DNA of 56,456 nt, taken from Hyphomicrobiales bacterium (GTDB lineage: Bacteria; Pseudomonadota; Alphaproteobacteria; Rhizobiales; Methyloligellaceae). The stretch covers positions 1-56,456 of the forward strand of contig JAJFHP010000030.1 in NCBI GenBank assembly GCA_021775555.1, read 5' to 3'. The notes under the pieces are model-generated. The model was given only the letters and a program-made list of their open reading frames with translations. It made no database searches and was not told the origin of the DNA. Positions 36,639 to 45,862 of the stretch are shown here, piece by piece. Made by a program: the position numbers and the translations under genes. Every line of letters starts with the position of its first letter. Position 1 is the stretch's first letter.

Positions 36639-36808
36639 CGAAAAAGTGGCAGAGGCTGGCAGGATTGCCACACTCCCACTCAAAAATACGCTTTATCATG
36701 CCAGATAACGTGTTCGTTGCTGGCAAAAATATATTTCGCGTATTAGTTTCAAAACGAGTTTGGAAGTGGGGTTTGTGAAGCGGCCATTCTTGACTGGAGG
36801 AGGAACGG

Positions 36809-38473
36809 ATGAGGCTGAGGTCTGGTATTGCGTATGGCTTGATCCTTGGATCGGTTCTGGCGGGTCCCGCGTTCGGCGTGGAACCTGATGCACCAGAGCA
36901 GCTGATCACACGGGCGGATGCGGTTCGAATTCTTGTTCAGGGCCGTTTGTCACGCACGTTACACAACAAGTCAGAATTTGAAAAAACCGAGCATGGTGCC
37001 CTGGTTGAATATTACGCCGAGGGTGGCAAGACGCTTTGGGTCGACGAGAACGGCATCAAACCCAAGGCCCATTTGCTCATCAAGGAGATCAATCGCGCCG
37101 AGGATTATGGCCTCAAGGCAAGCGACTATGATCTTCCTGAAGAAATCATCCTCACGGCATCCGAGAAAACGCCATCAGGGCGCCTGGCAGAATTTGAACT
37201 CAAGTTGAGCCATGCTGCCCTGGCCTATGCGCGTCATGCGCGTGGCGGACGGATGGCGCCGGGCTCCATTTCACGCAATCTCGATCCGACGCTCGAACTT
37301 CCCGAACCGTTGAAAATGATGGAAACGCTGGCGGTGCTGGACGATCCCGCACCCTACCTGAAAGATTTCCATCCCAAGCACCCGCAGTTTGAAGCGCTGC
37401 GCAAGGTGCTGCTCAGCATTCGCGGCGGGGCGAGCGAAGAAAAACGCATCACCCTGCCCAATGGCCCGTCATTGAAGCCCGGCAACAGCCACCCGCAAGT
37501 GGCCTTGCTGCGCAAGCGGCTGAAAGTACCGGTGTCGATGAACAATGGCGTTCCGCTGTTCCCGGCCAAGGTTTATGATTCCGAGTTGGAATTGGCCGTC
37601 AAGGCATTCCAGAAATCCCGCGGACTGACCGCCGAGGGCATCGTTGGACCCGGCACGCGCCGTGCACTGAATGGCGGCGCACCCAAGAACCGCGTAAGAA
37701 CGATCTTGGCCAACATGGAACGCTGGCGCTGGATCCCCGGTGATTTGGACAAAATGCACATCATGGTCAACGTGCCAGAATTCTATTTCCGGGTGAAAAA
37801 AGGCGATAAGGTCGTCCATTCGGAGCGTGTCGTCGTTGGCAAGCTGGAGAATTCAACGCCGATCTTTTCCGACACCATGGAACATCTGGTGTTCAATCCT
37901 TACTGGAACGTTCCCAACTCCATCAAGGTCAAGGAACTCCTCCCCCATTTGAGAAATGGCGGCGGCGGTGGCTGGTTCAGCGCCTCATCGCGCCCAAGGG
38001 TTTTGCAGGCACACAATCTGTTCGTCAAATATCGCGGCAGGAAGATCGACGCATCGACCATCAACTGGCGCAGTGCGAACATCAAGAATTACCACTTCTT
38101 CCAGCCGCCTGGCGGCGCCAACGTGCTTGGTTTTGTGAAGTTCATGTTCCCGAACAAACATGCGGTCTACATGCATGACACGCCGACCAAGAGCCTCTTT
38201 GCGCAATCCAAGCGCGCATACAGCCACGGCTGTATCCGGGTTCGCAACCCACGCAAGCTGGCCGAAGTGATCCTGCGGCGTGACCGCGGCTGGTCATCCG
38301 GCAATGTTGGTGCGGCGATCAAGAGTGGCAAGAATCAGCATGTGAATCTGAAAAACAAGATCCCGGTTCACATCGCATATTTCACGGCTCGCGTCGGGAA
38401 AAACGGTAAAATCACCTATTTCAGTGACCTGTACGGCCACGATTCACGCATGGCATCAGCTCTGAAACTGTAA
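36809..38473 (+). CDS. YcbB-family L,D-transpeptidase (copy 2)
   Basis: A 554-aa exported enzyme, clearly paralogous to the one at 21468: signal peptide to about AFG (residue 23), scaffold domain, peptidoglycan-binding domain near 223-290 (LTAEGIVGPGTRRALNGG), and YkuD catalytic domain with His456 (YMHDTP) and nucleophile Cys475 in SHGCIRV. The lid differs: it has a glycine run (NGGGGGWFSASSRP) and no cysteines. It should form 3-3 crosslinks in peptidoglycan. The ATG at 36809 follows a strong GGAGGAGG. A hairpin terminator lies at 38498-38535. Confidence 0.93.
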   Translation: MRLRSGIAYGLILGSVLAGPAFGVEPDAPEQLITRADAVRILVQGRLSRTLHNKSEFEKTEHGALVEYYAEGGKTLWVDENGIKPKAHLLIKEINRAEDYGLKASDYDLPEEIILTASEKTPSGRLAEFELKLSHAALAYARHARGGRMAPGSISRNLDPTLELPEPLKMMETLAVLDDPAPYLKDFHPKHPQFEALRKVLLSIRGGASEEKRITLPNGPSLKPGNSHPQVALLRKRLKVPVSMNNGVPLFPAKVYDSELELAVKAFQKSRGLTAEGIVGPGTRRALNGGAPKNRVRTILANMERWRWIPGDLDKMHIMVNVPEFYFRVKKGDKVVHSERVVVGKLENSTPIFSDTMEHLVFNPYWNVPNSIKVKELLPHLRNGGGGGWFSASSRPRVLQAHNLFVKYRGRKIDASTINWRSANIKNYHFFQPPGGANVLGFVKFMFPNKHAVYMHDTPTKSLFAQSKRAYSHGCIRVRNPRKLAEVILRRDRGWSSGNVGAAIKSGKNQHVNLKNKIPVHIAYFTARVGKNGKITYFSDLYGHDSRMASALKL

Positions 38474-38497
38474 TTATTTCAGCAGCTTGAGATAAAA

Positions 38498-38535
38498 CCA
38501 CGCGCTTTTTGCAGTCAGCAGGGCGCGTGGCTTTT
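38498..38535 (+). terminator. Rho-independent-like terminator after L,D-transpeptidase copy 2
   Basis: An 8-bp perfect stem (CCACGCGC 38498-38505 with GCGCGTGG 38523-38530) with a 17-nt loop is followed by CTTTT. It lies 25 nt after the stop codon and before the M15-peptidase gene, which thus likely has its own promoter. Confidence 0.7.
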
Positions 38536-38707
38536 CCTGTGCGCCATCATTTCCTCGTATTTAAAAAGATACTGTTGCTTAACGATTTGACCTGAATCAT
38601 AGGGTCGGCTGCCGCCGTCTCTACTATATTCAGAGTGGGGGTGGGCCAAACGCGTTGTGGGGACCACCGTACCAGTCGTACGGCAACGTTAGAAAACGGG
38701 GAAAATT

Positions 38708-39928
38708 TTGCAAAAGATTTTCGTGCGCATCAGGCGGGCATTAAAACCTGCGGCCATTGGACTGGCCGCGGTTAGCGTATCGTGGTGTGCCCAGGCGGAA
38801 AGCCAGACCCGGACCCTCAGCTTCTACAACATCCATACAAAGGAAAACGTGACCATCACATTCAAGCGAGATGGCGAGTTCCTCCCTGAAGGCATGAAGC
38901 AGATCAATCACATCATGCGAGACTGGCGCCGAAATGAGCCTACAAAAATGGACCCGGAGTTGATTGACACGATCTGGAACATTTACCAGGAACTTGGATC
39001 GACCAAGCCCATCCACCTGGTCTCGGGTTACCGCTCAAAACGAACCAATGAGAAGCTCAGACGGCGCGGCGGCGGGCAGGCCCGCAAGAGCCAGCACATC
39101 CTGGGCAAGGCGGCCGATATTCACCTGCCAGACATTCCGGTCAAGAAACTGAGAAACTCAGCCCTCGTACGCGAGGTGGGCGGCGTTGGCTACTATCCCA
39201 AATCCGGGCTTCCCTTCGTCCATGTGGATACCGGGAACGTGCGTCATTGGCCGAAGATGAGGCGCCAGGAACTGGCGGCACTTTTCCCCAATGGCAAAAG
39301 CCAGCATATCCCGAGAGATGGCCGGCCAATCACCAAGCGCGACTCCAACATCGCCCTGGCCAAGCTGGACAAGAAGATCGATGCCTTCATTGCCAAGAAG
39401 AGTAAGATCAAGTTGCCACCGAAGATGATGATGGCCGGTTTCACGCCACCGTCATTGAAGTGGTCCAAGACCGATCCGGTCACCACCGCGTCACTCCCGC
39501 GAGAAACACCACCAGCGCCACCGGCCAACGAGCAAAAATTCACGTTGTTGCCGCCACCTGTATCGACACCGCCTGAACCAAATTCCAAGGTGATTACGGC
39601 GCCTGACCCGGTCCCGCCGCGCATTGCCATTGCTGCGCTGGCCGACGCCGAGCACCCGGAAGAATTGAGCTACAAGCCTTATTCCATGCTGCCGCTCATG
39701 GGCGATGTCAGCGTCAGCGCCGACCGCCATCTTGCCCGTCTAACAGCACCCGGCGGTGGAGATGACACTTACTTGCTGCGTGAGCCTGAGGGCGCCACTG
39801 CCAGATCGCTCGCGATGGGGCTCGGCTATAGCCAGGAATTGAAACTGGTGTCATTCGGTGTTCGTGAACAGGACAGCGCGCAAGCTCCCCGGACTGCGAA
39901 GAAAAGCTTCCGCACCGCCAGCCGCTAA
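38708..39928 (+). CDS. DUF882/YcbK-type M15 peptidase with long proline-rich tail
   Basis: A 406-aa exported protein. A signal peptide ends near CAQA (residue 30). The M15-like domain (36-185) has the SGYRSKRTNEKLR region and zinc ligands His130 and Asp137 in HILGKAADIH and His172 in FVHVDTGNVRHW, as in DD-carboxypeptidases/endopeptidases acting on peptidoglycan. Residues 200-406 are a basic then proline-rich tail without recognised domain. The start is a TTG at 38708 with ACGGGGA upstream; a GTG at 38723 is an alternative. Two small inverted repeats precede it (for example CCGTAC/GTACGG at 38667-38683). Together with the preceding L,D-transpeptidase it forms a wall-remodelling pair. Confidence 0.9.
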   Translation: MQKIFVRIRRALKPAAIGLAAVSVSWCAQAESQTRTLSFYNIHTKENVTITFKRDGEFLPEGMKQINHIMRDWRRNEPTKMDPELIDTIWNIYQELGSTKPIHLVSGYRSKRTNEKLRRRGGGQARKSQHILGKAADIHLPDIPVKKLRNSALVREVGGVGYYPKSGLPFVHVDTGNVRHWPKMRRQELAALFPNGKSQHIPRDGRPITKRDSNIALAKLDKKIDAFIAKKSKIKLPPKMMMAGFTPPSLKWSKTDPVTTASLPRETPPAPPANEQKFTLLPPPVSTPPEPNSKVITAPDPVPPRIAIAALADAEHPEELSYKPYSMLPLMGDVSVSADRHLARLTAPGGGDDTYLLREPEGATARSLAMGLGYSQELKLVSFGVREQDSAQAPRTAKKSFRTASR

Positions 39929-39989
39929 CAGTTATTTTTTTATCGTACAATTCACCAGAAAACCGGCTTCCGTTTTCTCGGATTGTGCC

Positions 39990-40277
39990 CTAGGCCGCAG
40001 CCTCGCCTGTCGCGCCTTCAGTTTCCTCTGAAGGCACCATCCCGAGCGCAATCATGTACGTCGCAAGCAGGGCTTCCTGCTCCTGGCGCTCATGATCATC
40101 CTGTTTTCTGATCCTGATCACGGTGCGCAAGGTCTTGGCGTCAAACCCCATCGCCTTGGCTTCCGCATAGACCTCGCGGATGTCGACTGCCAGGGCCGCT
40201 TTTTCTTCTTCAAGCCGTTCAATTCGCTCGATAAAAGCGCGCAGCTGATCTCGTGTTGAACCTTGAATATCGGACAT
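39990..40277 (-). CDS. gapR: GapR (DUF2312) nucleoid-associated protein
   Basis: A 95-aa protein, [20 protein letters not shown] then [20 protein letters not shown] and [20 protein letters not shown], the full DUF2312 signature. In Caulobacter GapR binds overtwisted DNA ahead of transcription and replication and is essential for chromosome replication. A short alanine/threonine-rich tail ends the protein. The ATG at 40277 follows GCGGAG; the upstream in-frame ATG at 40328 is not in homologues. It is convergent with the M15 gene (61 nt). Confidence 0.93.
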   Translation of the reverse strand: MSDIQGSTRDQLRAFIERIERLEEEKAALAVDIREVYAEAKAMGFDAKTLRTVIRIRKQDDHERQEQEALLATYMIALGMVPSEETEGATGEAAA

Positions 40278-40414
40278 GGCTGCTCCGCTGATTAGACCCG
40301 TGAAATCCGGGGGATGAATGGAATTCAAGAAGTAGCCAGCAGGACAGGCGCGATCAAGTTCGCGCGCCGACTTATCCAGTGGTTACACTACGGTTGTGCA
40401 AAACTCGGCTTCGC

Positions 40415-40729
40415 CTAGTGCTCGCCCTCTTTCGGGCGCACCTCTTCAAAGCGGGACAGCTTGTCGGCCGAAGCCTCGGTCTGATGTTTGTCTTTCCACT
40501 CGGCATAAGGCATGCCGTAGACGATATCGCGAGAGGCTTCTTTGGACAATGGGATGCCCTTTTCCTCCGCCGCATCCCGGTACCAGTTGGACAGGCAGTT
40601 GCGGCAGAAATTCGCAAGATTCATCAGGTCGATATTCTGAACATCGGGCCTCTCGCGCAGATGTTTGACCAGCCGCTGGAACACAGCCGCCTCAAGCTCC
40701 AGCTCGGTCTTGGGATCGATATCGGACAT
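40415..40729 (-). CDS. DUF1244 family protein
   Basis: A 104-aa helical protein containing NLANFCRNCLSNWYRDAAEE and the IVYGMPYAEWKDKHQTEAS stretch, the DUF1244 signature with two conserved cysteines spaced CRNC. Function unknown; structures of homologues show a small helical bundle. It lies 15 nt beyond the stop of the formylglutamate amidohydrolase gene on the same strand, and gapR follows at 138 nt. The start ATG is at 40729, preceded by a GGAG-like AGGAGTTTTCC. Confidence 0.9.
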   Translation of the reverse strand: MSDIDPKTELELEAAVFQRLVKHLRERPDVQNIDLMNLANFCRNCLSNWYRDAAEEKGIPLSKEASRDIVYGMPYAEWKDKHQTEASADKLSRFEEVRPKEGEH

Positions 40730-40744
40730 GGAAAACTCCTGAAT

Positions 40745-41599
40745 TTACAAATGGGCTGGTTCAGACCCGTTCACGTCTGTATTGGACCCGTGATGCTCGA
40801 TTGCGTTCAGTTTGGCAGGAGCTCCGGGCACCTGCAACAAGGGCTCCATGATGCGCGCCAGCCTCTGTGCCCATTCAAGCTGTCCAGCCTCCTCGCGCAC
40901 CAGGTCCTGGCGTATTTCAATGAGCGCATGGGCAAGCCCTCGCTGGGTCCCGTGACGATGCAGGCAATCGCCCTTCAGCTCGCCCGTATAGGGAACATTT
41001 TCACCGATCACCAACCCCTCTTCCGCCCGCAACGCCTCAAGCATGGGAACGGGCAGGCGCGGGTCCTTGTCCCACAAAATGGTTGCGTGCCAAGGCCTGG
41101 GTGTGCCGCGCCAGTTCTCAGTAAAGGTGTGGATTGAAAGGATAGCTGGCGGGCGACCTGCCCCGATTGCCCTGTCGATCACTTCATCTATTGCCGCGTG
41201 GTAGGGCACATAGAAACGGTTCACCCGCTTTGTACGCTCAGCTTCGTCAAAATCCGCGTTCCCTGGCACCACTGCGCCATCGGAAAGGCGCATAATCAGC
41301 GTCGGATCATCCGCCCCACGATTGGCGTCTATCAGCAGACGGGAGAAATTTGTCATCAGCGCCGGTGCTCCAAGCAGCCGCGCCACCTCGCGAGTCACCC
41401 CCGCCGCGCCAATATCATAGCCGATATGCCGCTCAAGCTGTTCTTGTGGCAGTCCGAGCGTGCCATATCCCTGCGGCAGCGCGTTGCTGGCATGGTCACA
41501 GACAATCAGCCAACCGCTGGTGCCCTCCCCTTCAATTTGCGTGAAAGGGGAAAACAGTTTCGTCTCCAGCCTTGAGGCACTATCAACTTGTTTCGTCAT
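40745..41599 (-). CDS. N-formylglutamate amidohydrolase family protein
   Basis: A 284-aa enzyme with VCDHASNALP, the GYDIGAAGVTREVARLLG helix and NFSRLLIDANRGADDPTLI, characteristic of the FGase family (HutG type), plus the zinc-site HTFTENWRG. It would hydrolyse N-formylglutamate to glutamate and formate, but members in this genomic context occur without hut genes, so the natural substrate is uncertain. The ATG at 41599 is chosen; a GTG three codons upstream is possible. It is divergent from the EamA transporter gene, with only about 50 bp between starts. Confidence 0.88.
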   Translation of the reverse strand: MTKQVDSASRLETKLFSPFTQIEGEGTSGWLIVCDHASNALPQGYGTLGLPQEQLERHIGYDIGAAGVTREVARLLGAPALMTNFSRLLIDANRGADDPTLIMRLSDGAVVPGNADFDEAERTKRVNRFYVPYHAAIDEVIDRAIGAGRPPAILSIHTFTENWRGTPRPWHATILWDKDPRLPVPMLEALRAEEGLVIGENVPYTGELKGDCLHRHGTQRGLAHALIEIRQDLVREEAGQLEWAQRLARIMEPLLQVPGAPAKLNAIEHHGSNTDVNGSEPAHL

Positions 41600-41651
41600 C
41601 GCGTGCACTATAGTAAGCGGCTCGATCCAGCGCTACAGGTCCCGCACGCTC

Positions 41652-42572
41652 ATGCCCGATAATCCCCAGTCATTGCAGGCCACACCAGTGCTGCCATTCG
41701 CGGCTCTGGTACTGGGCGCTGTGGCGATGGGTGCATCGCCTATATTCGTCCGCCTTGCTGATGTCGGGCCTTTTTCCAGCGCTTTCTGGCGCATGGCGCT
41801 GGCGATCCCGTTTCTCTGGGGCTGGTTGAAATTTGAAGCTTCGCGCGGAGGAAGCAAGGTCCCCGCTCTCAACTGGTCTTCAGATGCGAAACTCATCATC
41901 TGGATCGGTTTCCTGTTCGCAGGAGATCTGTTCTTCTGGCACCTCTCTATCCTCAACACGTCAATAGCCAATGCCACCCTGCTCGCCACCACCACCCCTA
42001 TCGCTGTCGCTCTCGGGGCGTGGCTGTTCCTGAAAGAGAAGATTACACCGCAAATCCTGGCGGGCGTCCTCTCCGGTGTCGCTGGTGCGGGTTTGCTGGT
42101 CGGGGCAAGTGCCACTTTTGCACCTGAACACGTCATGGGGGATGTCTCCGGGCTGGTTACCGCGGCCTTCTTTGGCACTTACTTCCTCTCCCTCTCCTGG
42201 GCCCGGCGGCGTATGAGTGCCGCACAGGTCATGTTTTACCCCGCTATCGTCAGCGCCGGATTTTTGCTCATCGCCGCGTTGCTGCTGGATGACGGTCTGT
42301 TCCCGCAATCATTGCAGGGCTGGATGACGCTGGTTACCCTGGCGCTCATTTCTCAACTCGCCGGGCAGGGATTCGCCGCCTATGCACTGGGGCACCTGCC
42401 GGCAGTGTTTTCATCACTGGTGCTGTTTTTTGAAGTCCTGGCGGCGGCCCTGCTGGCTTGGCTGATCTTCTCGGAACCGGTATCAGTATGGCAACTGGGT
42501 GGAGGATTGCTCATCCTTGCCGGCATCTACGTGGCCCGCCCAAGAAAACTAAAGCACCAAAAACGCTCATGA
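41652..42572 (+). CDS. DMT/EamA family transporter
   Basis: A 306-aa inner-membrane protein with ten hydrophobic helices in two EamA repeats. The first repeat shows MGASPIFVRLADVGPFSSAFWR and NATLLATTTPIAVALGAWLFLKEK at its end; the second ends FSEPVSVWQLGGGLLILAGIY. Cargo unknown; amino acids or small metabolites are typical. The ATG at 41652 is preceded by TCCCGCACGCTC with no strong site. Its stop overlaps the glycerate kinase start by four bases (ATGA at 42569-42572), so they are coupled; the transporter may move glycerate-related compounds, but this is inference. Confidence 0.88.
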   Translation: MPDNPQSLQATPVLPFAALVLGAVAMGASPIFVRLADVGPFSSAFWRMALAIPFLWGWLKFEASRGGSKVPALNWSSDAKLIIWIGFLFAGDLFFWHLSILNTSIANATLLATTTPIAVALGAWLFLKEKITPQILAGVLSGVAGAGLLVGASATFAPEHVMGDVSGLVTAAFFGTYFLSLSWARRRMSAAQVMFYPAIVSAGFLLIAALLLDDGLFPQSLQGWMTLVTLALISQLAGQGFAAYALGHLPAVFSSLVLFFEVLAAALLAWLIFSEPVSVWQLGGGLLILAGIYVARPRKLKHQKRS

Positions 42573-43870
42573 CCATTCAAGATCAACGCGAAAACCTGAT
42601 GCAGCTCCTCGAAGCCGCCATTGCAGCGGCCAACCCTCTGCTATGTGTTCCCCCTTCACTGCCCGAACCGCCGGAGACCGGCAGATTGATTATTCTGGGT
42701 GCCGGAAAAGGATCTGCCGCCATGGTGCAAGCTGCGGAACAACATTACCTGGATCGAGACACGCCAGTGGCAATAACCGGGTGTGCTGTCACCCGCAACG
42801 GGTTCACAGCATCAACCAGGGCCATTGAAATGCTCGAGGCAAGCCATCCAGTCCCTACCGAGTTGAGTGTTGCGGCGGCTTCGCGCGCGCTGGAAATAGC
42901 CCAGGGAGCCACTGAGGACGACTTGGTGCTGGTGCTGATGTCAGGCGGTGCCTCGGCGCTGTGGACTGCACCCGCGCCCGGTGTCACCCTTGAAGAAAAG
43001 CAGGAAGTGACACGCGGCCTGCTCGCATCCGGCGCACGCATCTCGGAAATCAACTGCGTACGCAAGCATCTCTCGCGCATCAAGGGCGGACGATTGGCCC
43101 ACGCCGCCGCCCCGGCGCGCGTGATCACACTGGCCATTTCAGATGTGCCGGGAGATGACCCGTCAGCCATCGGGTCCGGCCCTACGGTCGGTGACCCGAC
43201 AAGCCTGGGGGATGCACGCAATATCCTGAATGATAGGAAAGTCGAGATGCCACCTTCCGTTGTCATGGCACTCTCTGATGAGCGAAATGAAACACCGCTC
43301 CCGGACGACGCCTCCTTCGACGGAAATGACTATGTCCTTGTCTCGCGGCCGGCCGACGCGCTGTCGTCGGCTGAAAAGATTGCTCAGCAACTTGGCTACA
43401 AGGTGCAACTTCTCGGCGACTCCATCGAGGGAGAGGCACGCGATGTGGCGCGCGATCATGCCGCCCTGGCGCTCGAGTGCAAGGCAAGAGGTGAACGCAT
43501 TGCGCTGCTGTCCGGCGGCGAAGTGACCGTGACCGTAACCGGCAAGGGAAAGGGCGGTCCGAACCAGGAATATGCGTTGTCACTGGTGGACGCCCTTGAT
43601 AGTGCTGAGAATATTTCAGCACTCGCGGCGGACACGGATGGCACTGATGGTGGAGAGGGCTCCGCCGATGATCCGGCCGGAGCCATTGTCGACCCGACCA
43701 CGCGCGAGCGCGCCGAGGGTCTTGGCCTTATCCCCGCCAATTTTCTACAGAACAATGATTCAACTGGGTTTTTCGGGAAGTTGGGGGATCTCGTGGTGAC
43801 CGGCCCCACGCGCACCAACGTTAATGATTTCCGAGTGATTCTGGTAGAGTCTTATGACCAACATGAATGA
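42569..43870 (+). CDS. Glycerate 2-kinase (DUF4147/MOFRL family)
   Basis: A 433-aa enzyme with the N-terminal DUF4147 domain (IILGAGKGSAAMVQAAEQHY, LVLMSGGASALWTAPAPG, IKGGRLAHAA) and C-terminal MOFRL domain (LSGGEVTVTVTGKGKGGPNQ, DTDGTDGGEGSADDPAGAIV). Once annotated as hydroxypyruvate reductase (TtuD), the family phosphorylates D-glycerate to 2-phosphoglycerate. Enolase and the pyruvate kinase encoded two genes downstream would take this to pyruvate. Starts overlap the EamA gene by four bases; the DUF1036 gene begins 17 bases before its stop. Confidence 0.9.
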   Translation: MTIQDQRENLMQLLEAAIAAANPLLCVPPSLPEPPETGRLIILGAGKGSAAMVQAAEQHYLDRDTPVAITGCAVTRNGFTASTRAIEMLEASHPVPTELSVAAASRALEIAQGATEDDLVLVLMSGGASALWTAPAPGVTLEEKQEVTRGLLASGARISEINCVRKHLSRIKGGRLAHAAAPARVITLAISDVPGDDPSAIGSGPTVGDPTSLGDARNILNDRKVEMPPSVVMALSDERNETPLPDDASFDGNDYVLVSRPADALSSAEKIAQQLGYKVQLLGDSIEGEARDVARDHAALALECKARGERIALLSGGEVTVTVTGKGKGGPNQEYALSLVDALDSAENISALAADTDGTDGGEGSADDPAGAIVDPTTRERAEGLGLIPANFLQNNDSTGFFGKLGDLVVTGPTRTNVNDFRVILVESYDQHE

Positions 43871-44393
43871 CCATATGCGCCGAGCGATGACTGCGTTCAT
43901 TACCAAAGATTTGCACTGCAATTTTGCCAGGAGGGCCTTTAGTCCGCGACTGTTGGCGCTCGCATTCATGTCCGTTCTATTCACCGCCTCTTCGGCTTCT
44001 GCCGACCTGAAGCTTTGCAATACAACATCCAGCCGTATCGGTGTGGTCATCGGTTACAAGGAAACCAAGGGCTGGACCAGCGAAGGGTGGTGGAACATCC
44101 CCTCTTCCGTATGCTGGACGCTGATCAAGGGAGATTTGGTCGCGCGCTACTATTATGTTCACGCAATTGACTATGATCGACCGGGCGTATGGGATAGGAA
44201 CGAGCAGATACCAGCGAGAAACAGCGAATTCTTCATGTGCACCGAGGACAAAGCCTTTGAGATCAGGGGCACAAGCCGGTGCGAGACGCGCGGTTTCAAC
44301 AGAACGCGGTTCTTTGAAATTGACACAAAAGATGAGAAAAGCTGGACCATAACCTTACAGGACAAGGTCGAGCAAAGAGCCAAGAATCAATGA
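43854..44393 (+). CDS. DUF1036 family exported protein
   Basis: About 179 aa. After a basic N-terminus comes a hydrophobic signal sequence (RLLALAFMSVLFTASSASA), then the DUF1036 domain: LKLCNTTSSRIGVVIGYKET, GWTSEGWWNIPSSVCW, and LVARYYYVHAIDYDRPGVWD. Function unknown. Four in-frame ATGs (43854, 43863, 43875, 43887) compete as start; the later ones would give a more normal signal peptide length. The gene overlaps glycerate kinase by 17 nt and pyruvate kinase by 4 nt (ATGA at 44390-44393), so it sits inside a coupled operon. Confidence 0.88.
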   Translation: MTNMNDHMRRAMTAFITKDLHCNFARRAFSPRLLALAFMSVLFTASSASADLKLCNTTSSRIGVVIGYKETKGWTSEGWWNIPSSVCWTLIKGDLVARYYYVHAIDYDRPGVWDRNEQIPARNSEFFMCTEDKAFEIRGTSRCETRGFNRTRFFEIDTKDEKSWTITLQDKVEQRAKNQ

Positions 44394-45826
44394 GACGAAA
44401 CCGCCGGGTCAAAATAGTCGCAACACTCGGCCCCTCATCTGCAGAAAAAGAAACCATCCAGCGCCTGTTTGATGCAGGCGCCGATGTTTTTCGCATCAAT
44501 ATGAGCCACTCCTCTCATGAGAGGCTGACCGAGCTTGTTCGCATTATCCGTAAAGTGGAGGCTGACGCCGGTCGCCCCATCGGCATTCTGGTGGATTTGC
44601 AGGGGCCGAAGTTGAGGGTCGGTGAATTCGCCGATAACTCCGCCAGACTGAAGGAAGGCGAGGCTTTCCACCTGGACCAAAACGAGGAACCCGGGAACTC
44701 CCAGCGTGTCTACCTGCCCCATCCGGAAATATTCGAGGCCGTCGAACCCGGCCATCCGCTGATACTCGATGATGGCAAGTTGCGTCTCATCGTGCGAGAG
44801 ACGACACCTGACATCATCACCACCGAAGTCGTCGTTGGCGGACCTTTGGCCAGTAGGAAGGGCATCTCGCTTCCCGCTACCGTCCTACCCTTCGGGGCCA
44901 TGACAAACAAGGATCGCAGGGACCTGGAACAGGCTGTCAATCTCGGCGCGGACTGGATCGGCCTCTCCTTCGTGCAGCGAGGTGACGACGTGGCCGAAGC
45001 ACGCAAGCTCTCTCGTGGACGCGTGGCGATCATGACCAAGGTCGAGAAACCCGCAGCCATCGAACAACTGGATGCCATTGTTGAACTGTCCGACGGGCTG
45101 ATGGTCGCGCGCGGAGATCTCGGCGTAGAAATGCCCCTTGAACAGGTGCCCGGATTGCAGAAACGCATCACCAGGGCGTGCCGCAGTGCGGGCAAACCGG
45201 TTGTGATCGCAACGCAAATGCTGGAATCCATGATTACCGCACCCGTGCCCACCCGCGCCGAGGTCTCCGACGTGGCAACGGCCGTGTTTGACGGTGCGGA
45301 CGCGGTGATGCTGTCTGCGGAAAGCGCTGCCGGCGAATTCCCGGTTGAGGCCGTTTCGACCATGGACCGGATAGCCACAGAGGTGGAACAGGACGCCAGT
45401 TACGAAGCCCTCGTGCGCAACCAGGAACTAGAGCCTGAAGCCACTGGCGCTGACGCGATTTCAGCAGCCGCGCGTACCATCGCGGAAACGCTCAACCTTG
45501 CGGTCATCGTTTGCTACACGGGTTCGGGTTCAACCGGCTTGAGGGCGGCGCGCGAGCGCCCACGCCAGCCGATTGTTGCACTGACGCCGATTGCCGCTAC
45601 CGGTCGTCGCCTCGCCATGGCCTGGGGGTTGCATTGTGTCCTGACCAACGACGCGGAAGATCTCGATGAAATGGTCGATAAGGCCTGCCGTATTTCCTAC
45701 CAGGAGGGCTTCGCCCAGCCAGGTCAGCGGATAATCATTTCCGCAGGTGTGCCGCTCGGCACGCCCGGCGCCACGAACATGCTGCGCGTGGCATTCGTCG
45801 GTGAGAATGAAACCGGGAACCTGTAA
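44390..45826 (+). CDS. pyk: Pyruvate kinase
   Basis: A 478-aa glycolytic enzyme converting phosphoenolpyruvate and ADP to pyruvate and ATP. It shows KIVATLGPSS at the start, the substrate-site NMSHSSHERL, the signature MTKVEKPAAIEQLDAIVELS with the catalytic Lys, and DGLMVARGDLGVEMPLEQVP; the B domain and C-terminal regulatory domain (CYTGSGSTGLRAARERP) are complete. The start overlaps the DUF1036 stop by four bases, making it the last of four coupled genes. It is convergent with the TPR gene. Confidence 0.96.
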   Translation: MRRNRRVKIVATLGPSSAEKETIQRLFDAGADVFRINMSHSSHERLTELVRIIRKVEADAGRPIGILVDLQGPKLRVGEFADNSARLKEGEAFHLDQNEEPGNSQRVYLPHPEIFEAVEPGHPLILDDGKLRLIVRETTPDIITTEVVVGGPLASRKGISLPATVLPFGAMTNKDRRDLEQAVNLGADWIGLSFVQRGDDVAEARKLSRGRVAIMTKVEKPAAIEQLDAIVELSDGLMVARGDLGVEMPLEQVPGLQKRITRACRSAGKPVVIATQMLESMITAPVPTRAEVSDVATAVFDGADAVMLSAESAAGEFPVEAVSTMDRIATEVEQDASYEALVRNQELEPEATGADAISAAARTIAETLNLAVIVCYTGSGSTGLRAARERPRQPIVALTPIAATGRRLAMAWGLHCVLTNDAEDLDEMVDKACRISYQEGFAQPGQRIIISAGVPLGTPGATNMLRVAFVGENETGNL

Positions 45827-45862
45827 GCGAGAAAAATAGGGGCGGTAGCGCTCGCAAGCAGG

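Noticed and set aside
36639-36808. Sigma-54 (-24/-12) promoter before L,D-transpeptidase copy 2
   Set aside because: TGGCAG and TGGCA words occur, but none has a GC doublet at the required distance from GG, so the promoter is not supported.
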